DNA from: Pseudomonas gregormendelii
GTDB taxonomy: Bacteria; Pseudomonadota; Gammaproteobacteria; Pseudomonadales; Pseudomonadaceae
DNA: 46,320 nt
Assembly (NCBI RefSeq): GCF_017114825.1
Contig: NZ_JADEVO010000041.1
Coordinates: forward strand, 1 to 46,320
Direction of reading: 5' to 3'
The notes below the pieces were generated by a model. It was given only the letters and a program-made list of their open reading frames with translations. It searched no databases and was not told the DNA's origin. How positions within the stretch are numbered: the stretch's first letter is position 1; every line of letters starts with the position of its first letter. This document shows, piece by piece, positions 41,393-46,320 of the stretch. The position numbers were made by a program, and so were the translations under genes.

Positions 41393-42955
41393 ATGATGTT
41401 GACTAAAAGGCGCAGATCTTTATTGGGTTTCATTCTCATGGCTGCCGGCTTGGTCGGTTTTTCGGCCCTGTTACTGCTTAAGTCAGAAACTCAACGCAGG
41501 GAGACGCGCTTCTCGGATTACGTGCAGAACATCTCGAGCATCGTGCGAAATAAGCTTGATACCAATGAAGCGGTATTGTCGGGGTTCTCTGCCTTTCTCC
41601 AAGCGGTCGATCAGAGCGACACGGAAGCTGCAGCCCGTTATGCGTCAGCCGTATTGTCCGCATACCCTCATATTTACATGCTTGAGGCGGCGAGGGCGGT
41701 TCCCATCTTGGAGCAGGCTGCATTTGAGACTCTGATGCGCCGCACTTGGCGTCCGGACTTTGAGCTCAAAGACTTCCCGAGTCTCACCCAGCAACCTGCC
41801 CAGCATCAGGCCTACCTCAGTGAGACTTGGCCTGTGTTGTTTATGTACCCGCCGCTTCCCGAATCCAGTTCCATCTATGGCGTTAGATTGGAAACCGTTG
41901 GGCATCTTTCCTACGCGTTGGCCCGCACTCACAATAATCCGAAGCCGGTTGTATCACCTGTCTTCTCTATGTACGAAGGAGGCAGCGCTTACATTCTCAT
42001 GCAGTCCGTGAGTCGGCCCGAAAATCTAAGGGAGAGCAATCGGCCCAATTTTTTCGGAAGCACCATGGTGTCTTTGCTTTTGATCCAGACCGGCTCGCTG
42101 TTGGATGCGGTCAATGATTCGAACATAGATCCCTTGGTTCATATCAGCGCAGTCATGAAAGCCGGGGCAGGGTCTGAAAGTAACGTGTTCTCTACGAACG
42201 CCAACAATGCTGGCTTTCTTGATCGTCTGATTTTGCCGCGCCTGACTGATCGAGTCGAAATCAGAAGTACCTCGCAACCGATGACACTGCTGTTTGAGCG
42301 TCAGTTACGTTTTGCAGACGTTTTGACTGCGCAAGCGCTGATCATCCTTTCGGTTCTCGCCGCGGCTCTCTTTCTTATTCCAGGGGTACTGATTCGGCAC
42401 TTCAGGGCGATAGAAAGAGCTGAGGTTGAGCACGAAAGATCCGCCTATCTTGCGACCCATGACGTACTCACCGAACTGCCAAACCGCTACCTATTTGCTG
42501 ATCGTTTTCAGCAAGCCTTCTCCGATTGGAAAGAGCGGGCGGAACCGTTTGCGGTGCTGTTGATCGATCTGGATCATTTCAAACAGATAAATGATCAGCA
42601 CGGTCATGAGATCGGTGATCAGGTTCTTCAAGCGGTCGCAAGTCGCATGCTTCAGGCCACTCGCTCGACTGATACGGTCGCCCGCTACGGAGGAGATGAG
42701 TTCGTGATTCTGATTAAGGATTTATCCAACCCCGGAAGTGCTGAAACTAGAGCAGCGAGGGTGCTCGACTCCATTGCGGGTACAGTCGTGACAAGCGTTG
42801 GGGAGCTTTCCCTTTCTTGCTCTATCGGCGTCTCAATTTGCCCGTTGCATGGACAGAGCCTCGACGCATTGCTCAAGGCAGCGGATCAAGCTATGTACGG
42901 GGTAAAACAGCTAGGGCGCAAAGGTATTGCGATCACTGAATACCCAGAACCTTGA
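41393..42955 (+). CDS. CHASE-domain diguanylate cyclase
   Basis: The 520-residue inner-membrane protein has a helix at about 9-28, a periplasmic CHASE-type sensor (about 45-270), a second helix at about 312-335 and a C-terminal GGDEF domain. The active-site motif is RYGGDEF (about residue 430), preceded at the correct 5-residue distance by an RSTD inhibitory I-site, so c-di-GMP synthesis with product feedback is expected. The start ATGATG follows AAGG. It precedes the GAF-PAS-GGDEF-EAL gene and the PYP gene on the same strand, although gaps of over 350 bp make a single operon doubtful. Confidence 0.88.
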   Translation: MMLTKRRRSLLGFILMAAGLVGFSALLLLKSETQRRETRFSDYVQNISSIVRNKLDTNEAVLSGFSAFLQAVDQSDTEAAARYASAVLSAYPHIYMLEAARAVPILEQAAFETLMRRTWRPDFELKDFPSLTQQPAQHQAYLSETWPVLFMYPPLPESSSIYGVRLETVGHLSYALARTHNNPKPVVSPVFSMYEGGSAYILMQSVSRPENLRESNRPNFFGSTMVSLLLIQTGSLLDAVNDSNIDPLVHISAVMKAGAGSESNVFSTNANNAGFLDRLILPRLTDRVEIRSTSQPMTLLFERQLRFADVLTAQALIILSVLAAALFLIPGVLIRHFRAIERAEVEHERSAYLATHDVLTELPNRYLFADRFQQAFSDWKERAEPFAVLLIDLDHFKQINDQHGHEIGDQVLQAVASRMLQATRSTDTVARYGGDEFVILIKDLSNPGSAETRAARVLDSIAGTVVTSVGELSLSCSIGVSICPLHGQSLDALLKAADQAMYGVKQLGRKGIAITEYPEP

Positions 42956-43320
42956 GATATTTATGATCACCAAGTCATTTCACAACACCGCTTGTCGCAG
43001 GTCTCGGTCATCGTGGGGTTATGGAATGCGGTTGCGACTTCTCGTTCGAATGGTGATGAGACGATAGAGGCGGGTGGGGTCGTAAAGTGGTCAGCGAGTG
43101 CCCGTGCTTAGAGCTGGCCTTTTTCGATCAATGGTATTGAGTCTGGCGCTTTAGTGGGAAGGCCCGCATTTGCGGCGTCCTCAGCGTGACGAATCAACCT
43201 TACGAGTTTCATCGCGAGCCTAGGCAGCGAGCCATCCGTCAAAGTGACGTACGGAGGTGATGGCATAGTGATATCTTGGTATCCACCAGCCTCAGTAATG
43301 GCTTGAAAGTAGGCAATCAA
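42956..43320. other. Gap between two c-di-GMP genes
   Basis: These 365 bases contain at most one small leftward frame (43108-43266). No terminator or promoter is clear. Confidence 0.4.
43108..43266 (-). CDS. Possible small protein of unknown function
   Basis: An ATG at 43266 opens a 52-codon frame, MPSPPYVTLTDGSLPRLAMK followed by LVRLIRHAEDAANAGLPTK, with protein-like composition. No ribosome-binding site or family is evident. It could equally be a spurious frame or the end of a decayed gene. Confidence 0.25.
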   Translation of the reverse strand: MPSPPYVTLTDGSLPRLAMKLVRLIRHAEDAANAGLPTKAPDSIPLIEKGQL

Positions 43321-45570
43321 ATGCACGATGACTTCAACACCCAAAGCTCAGACGCTATGAATCTGCTGGTGCAGGCTGCTGCCTACTCGGCAGACTGCAC
43401 CAGGGGACTGCTTGTGGGTGGAGTGCCAGGGAAGTGGTCGATTATCGCCAGTTACGGCGTGCAAGAAGACCTGGTCGTCGAGGCCCCTACTGAAAGCTTT
43501 CTACGTGAGGTCGTTTCCCAAAAAGCTTTGATCGCAATCAGTGAAGCCGCAGGACAGGTCATGCCTATCTTGTTTCACCGGCTTATGTATTTCCGAGAAG
43601 GCTTTCTGATTGGCCTAGCCGTCCGTGGGGCGGACAACAGTTTGTTGGGCGTTTTGCTGGTCAGCAGTGCTGAGCCGCAACAGCGCTTGAGTGCCGCGCA
43701 AACATACGCCTTACAAACGCATGGCGCTCTTTTTAGTAAGCTGATTGAGTCAAAGGGAACCGAACCTGTCCCGGCTATTGATCCGTTGATCGAGCGCTTG
43801 AGGCTACTTGAGTCTGTGGTGGTCAATGCGAAAGACGCAATCCTGATCACTGAGGCCGAGCCCATAGATCAGCCCGGCCCGAGGATTGTTTACTGTAATC
43901 CCGCGTTCATCACCGCTACGGGTTTTAGCTCTTCAGACGTAATCGGGCTAACCCCTCGTATTCTCCATTCGGAAGATACGAGCAGAGCGACTCTCGATTC
44001 AATTCGTGCCGCATTGTCGAAGTGGGAGCCCATTGAGGTTGAGCTTATCAACGCGCGCAAAGACGGCAGCAAATTCTGGGTGCAACTGAGCATCGTTCCT
44101 GTCGCCGACGAGCGTGGGTGGTTCACCCATTGGGTTTCCGTTCAGAGGGATATCAGCGAACGCAAGGAAGCCGAGTTGCTGGCACTTCAGGCTCAGGCTG
44201 ATAGAGACGCGAAGGTCGCGTTGGAGACGCGGCTGTTAGAGAGGGAGCGCATTGAAGAGGAGCTTTCATATGCAGCCTTTCACGACGATCTGACCTTGTT
44301 GCACAACCGGGCTTATCTTATGTCCAGGTTGCTGAGTATGTTCACTGCGAGCAAGCCTCACTATGTACCTGCGGCCACGGTACTTTTTCTAGACCTTGAC
44401 CGATTTAAATTTGTCAACGATAGCCTTGGCCACAGCGCAGGTGATCATCTCCTGAAAGTCGTCGCGCGGCGCCTTGAAAGCTGTATCCGGGGAGACGATA
44501 TCTTTGCCCGCATTGGCGGCGACGAATTTGCAATTCTACTGGCTGGGGATGAAACGGCTCCTCTAGCCATTGAGCTCGCTCAACGCATCGTTAGCCAGCT
44601 CAGCCAGCCAGTTGCGATTGATGGCCAAGATATTTTCACGTCCTGCAGCCTGGGCATTGTCACAACTGACGCCTCACACGAAACACCTGAAGATTTGCTT
44701 AGAGACGCTGATGTAGCGATGTACGCCGCTAAGAAGAAGGGGCGTGGCCGCTGGACGATATTTGATGCCTCAATGCGAAAGGCTGCTATTGATGCACTCC
44801 TGATGCAGAACGCGCTGAAGCAAGCCATTGCGCGCGAAGAGTTTTCAGTTGTTTACCAGCCGATTTATAACGTCAAGACCGGTGAAATAAGTGGCGTCGA
44901 AGCTTTGGTCAGATGGCTACATCCAGAGCTGGGGCATGTGCCTCCAGACGTCTTCATCCCGGTAGCGGAAGATATCGGTGTCATTCATGAGTTGGGCCAT
45001 TGGGTCATGCAACAAGCTTGCACAGAACTAATGCGCTGGAAGCACGAATTTCCTTCTCTACGATTGCATTTGAATGTGAACGTATCAGGTACTGAGCTCA
45101 TTCGTCCTGGTTATGTAGCTCAAGTCAGCAATGTGCTGTCGACCACGGGAGTTTGCGCACACGAGCTTCAGATTGAAATTACGGAATCTGTTTTTCTTCA
45201 CGAACCTCAGATGACCGCAAGCGTGCTGGAGGGGGTTCGGCAGCTAGGTATTCGCGTGGCGCTTGATGACTTCGGTACGGGCTACAGTTCCCTAGGATAT
45301 ATTGATCGCTACCCGCTCGATGCCATCAAAATCGACCGTTCCTTCGTTTCTAGAATGATGTCCTTCGACCGAAGTGATGCCATCATCAGAAGTATACTTT
45401 CCCTTGGCAGGACGTTGAATTTGGCTATCACAGCGGAGGGCATTGAGACGCTCGCTCAGCTCCAACGATTGAAAGAAATGGATTGCCCATTCGTGCAAGG
45501 GTATCTGTTCAGCCCTCCAGTACGTGCGGAAGAATTATCTACATTGCTGCAGTCCTGGTCAGCGAGCTGA
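43321..45570 (+). CDS. GAF-PAS-GGDEF-EAL c-di-GMP enzyme
   Basis: From the ATG at 43321 the protein has 749 residues and no membrane segments. It has an N-terminal GAF-like domain (about 10-145), a PAS domain (about 165-285) and a coiled linker. The GGDEF domain has RIGGDEF near 398 and an upstream RGDD I-site; the EAL domain has EALVRW near 527, EITES, DDFGTGYSSLGY, IKIDRSF and AEGIET. All phosphodiesterase residues I can check are intact, so both synthesis and breakdown of c-di-GMP are possible. The PAS is LOV-like in sequence but has GLTPRILH where LOV domains have GRNCRFLQ, so it lacks the photoactive Cys. A TTG at 43276 would extend it by 15 residues. Confidence 0.9.
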   Translation: MHDDFNTQSSDAMNLLVQAAAYSADCTRGLLVGGVPGKWSIIASYGVQEDLVVEAPTESFLREVVSQKALIAISEAAGQVMPILFHRLMYFREGFLIGLAVRGADNSLLGVLLVSSAEPQQRLSAAQTYALQTHGALFSKLIESKGTEPVPAIDPLIERLRLLESVVVNAKDAILITEAEPIDQPGPRIVYCNPAFITATGFSSSDVIGLTPRILHSEDTSRATLDSIRAALSKWEPIEVELINARKDGSKFWVQLSIVPVADERGWFTHWVSVQRDISERKEAELLALQAQADRDAKVALETRLLERERIEEELSYAAFHDDLTLLHNRAYLMSRLLSMFTASKPHYVPAATVLFLDLDRFKFVNDSLGHSAGDHLLKVVARRLESCIRGDDIFARIGGDEFAILLAGDETAPLAIELAQRIVSQLSQPVAIDGQDIFTSCSLGIVTTDASHETPEDLLRDADVAMYAAKKKGRGRWTIFDASMRKAAIDALLMQNALKQAIAREEFSVVYQPIYNVKTGEISGVEALVRWLHPELGHVPPDVFIPVAEDIGVIHELGHWVMQQACTELMRWKHEFPSLRLHLNVNVSGTELIRPGYVAQVSNVLSTTGVCAHELQIEITESVFLHEPQMTASVLEGVRQLGIRVALDDFGTGYSSLGYIDRYPLDAIKIDRSFVSRMMSFDRSDAIIRSILSLGRTLNLAITAEGIETLAQLQRLKEMDCPFVQGYLFSPPVRAEELSTLLQSWSAS

Positions 45571-45932
45571 GGGATAGTAAATTGTGGTGAGCCTGTCGTA
45601 GTTGCTTATGATAACGATGCGTCCCCAACGTTTTTATGGCCATTTCGAAACTCTATATGATTCGGATGCCAACGGGCTGGGGACTAATGACGGCCCGGCT
45701 TGTTAGTGTTGATTGAAAATTGACACAAAACGGAGTGCAGAAAAACGGGCTGCGGCGATCAGAATCCGCGCCACTCGAGTCCAGTCTTGGACGGAGGACT
45801 TTATTCCAGAAGGGTTCTCACTAGCGGCGCGATTAAAATCAGAGTTGTACAAAACCTGTACATAAGATACGGTCTGTACAGATTTTAACGATAGCGAAAA
45901 ATTTCGCTGCGCTCAAGCAGCAGGGGTTACCC
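45571..45932. promoter_or_regulatory. Upstream region of the PYP gene
   Basis: No coding region is seen. At 45707-45727 TGTTGATTGAAAATTGACACA resembles an IS21-family terminal repeat. At 45846-45880 there are three TGTACA hexamers. The PYP ATG has a CAGGGG ribosome-binding site 7 bp upstream. TAACGAT near 45886 is a possible -10 element. Confidence 0.5.
45857..45880 (+). promoter_or_regulatory. LitR-type light-response operator (TGTACA-N12-TGTACA)
   Basis: TGTACA at 45857-45862 and 45875-45880 are separated by exactly 12 bp, matching the operator T(G/A)TACA-N12-TGTA(C/T)A that I recall for the MerR-family light-responsive regulator LitR in P. putida. A third TGTACA lies at 45846-45851. The site is 53 bp before the PYP start codon, where a repressor would cover the promoter. 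Confidence 0.65.
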
Positions 45933-46193
45933 ATGCAATTGATAAGCTTTGGATCTAATGACATCGAAAATACTCTCGCCAAAATGTCGGCTGGACAGCT
46001 CGATAAGGTTGCATTTGGAGCTATCCAGCTGGACGCGTCCGGTAAAATCCTGCAGTACAACGCTGCGGAAGGTGACATCACGGGCCGCAAGCCGAGCGAA
46101 GTAATTGGAAAGAATTTTTTCCGTGATATTGCACCTTGCACCAATAGACCCGAGTTCCAAGGGCGCTTCGCCGATGGTGTCAAGAATGGCAGC
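45933..46193 (+). pseudogene. pyp: Photoactive yellow protein, interrupted by IS21-family element
   Basis: PYP is a ~125-residue cytoplasmic PAS-fold blue-light receptor carrying p-coumaric acid on a cysteine thioester. The first 87 residues are present and align without gaps with the Halorhodospira protein as I know it, including FGAIQLDASGKILQYNAAEG and VIGKNFFRDIAPCT. Chromophore-pocket residues keep canonical numbering: Tyr42, Glu46, Thr50, Arg52 and chromophore Cys69. After Ser87 the frame enters the IS (three foreign codons, then stop at 46205). The lost part includes the strands around residues 94-100 and the C-terminal β-sheet core, so the product should not fold. Tyrosine ammonia-lyase and coumaroyl-CoA ligase genes, expected nearby, are not in the window. 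Confidence 0.92.
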
Positions 46194-46320
46194 TGTTGCC
46201 GCTGACCGAAAACTGACCCAGTAGGGGCTGTTCTGCCGACTGAAAACTGACCCAGGTGTTCAACTGCTTCTGCTCACTTTTTGAGCAGGAGAACACAGGG
46301 TGATCAGCATGGAAATGTTG
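46194..46320 (+). mobile_element. IS21-family insertion sequence, left end (truncated by window edge)
   Basis: The element begins TGTTGCCGCTGACC at 46194, directly after PYP codon 87. Two copies of a terminal subrepeat ending GAAAACTGACCCAG lie at 46194-46221 and 46229-46255; multiple terminal repeats of this kind are characteristic of IS21-family elements. The istA start follows at 46300. The right end and target duplication are outside the window. Confidence 0.8.
46300..46320 (+). CDS. istA: IS21-family transposase IstA, N-terminal fragment
   Basis: Seven codons, GTG ATC AGC ATG GAA ATG TTG (VISMEML), match the start of IstA transposases found in Pseudomonas IS21-type elements. An AGGAG site lies about 8 bp upstream. 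IstA is the DDE transposase, working with the IstB ATPase. The gene runs off the window. Confidence 0.65.

Noticed and set aside
43860..44160. LOV photoreceptor domain in the GGDEF-EAL protein
   Set aside because: The PAS sequence is LOV-like, but the photoactive motif GRNCRFLQ is replaced by GLTPRILH, with Pro in place of Cys, so flavin-Cys photochemistry is not expected.

Overview
The window looks like chromosomal DNA of a Pseudomonas of the fluorescens/putida type. Evidence is the high-GC coding style, a gcd–oprB glucose oxidation pair, a salicylate hydroxylase close to NahG, a type I-secreted RTX heme peroxidase with its exporter, and many two-component systems. It is cut by insertion sequences at both edges: the 5' end of an IS3-family element on the left (1-127) and an IS21-family element on the right (46194 onward).

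Layout. 0.1-3.1 kb: CsbD-like stress protein, thymidylate-kinase-like P-loop protein, a small broken gene, and salicylate hydroxylase. 3.2-7.1 kb (minus): membrane PQQ glucose dehydrogenase (gcd) followed by an OprB porin, behind a recognisable promoter/operator. 7.3-8.2 kb: PLP serine/threonine dehydratase-like enzyme. 8.6-15 kb is a phosphate block: PPK2, a Pho box, pstSCAB (short-permease type, no phoU), then a Fic-like protein lacking the catalytic His, translationally coupled to a HAD-like phosphatase. 15.3-19 kb: OmpR-type two-component system plus a D,D-carboxypeptidase. The same CTTAAY-N4-CTTAAY direct repeat precedes the carboxypeptidase and a small membrane-protein ORF. 19-33 kb: BON remnant, a complete type I secretion system (TolC, HlyD, ABC), a NarL-type regulator and its histidine kinase, and a 2132-residue secreted animal-type heme peroxidase/RTX protein ending at a strong bidirectional terminator. 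33.1-40 kb: VIT-family transporter and a periplasmic flavin redox cluster (ApbE, PepSY-flavodoxin reductase, DUF2271 protein with an SGAS flavinylation motif, PepSY protein), divergent from a QseBC-like two-component system. 40.1-41.3 kb: small genes and gene remnants. 41.4-45.6 kb: two c-di-GMP enzymes (CHASE-GGDEF and GAF-PAS-GGDEF-EAL).

The most exciting part is the right end. Positions 45933-46193 encode the first 87 residues of a photoactive yellow protein (PYP), collinear with the Halorhodospira protein in residue numbering and keeping Tyr42, Glu46, Thr50, Arg52 and the chromophore Cys69. An IS21-family element then interrupts the gene. Just upstream is TGTACA-N12-TGTACA, matching the operator I recall for the light-responsive MerR-family regulator LitR of P. 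putida. The locus, with its two c-di-GMP enzymes, suggests a light-regulated blue-light sensor linked to c-di-GMP control that transposition has recently inactivated. The PYP identity and interruption are read from sequence; the regulatory and c-di-GMP links are inference.
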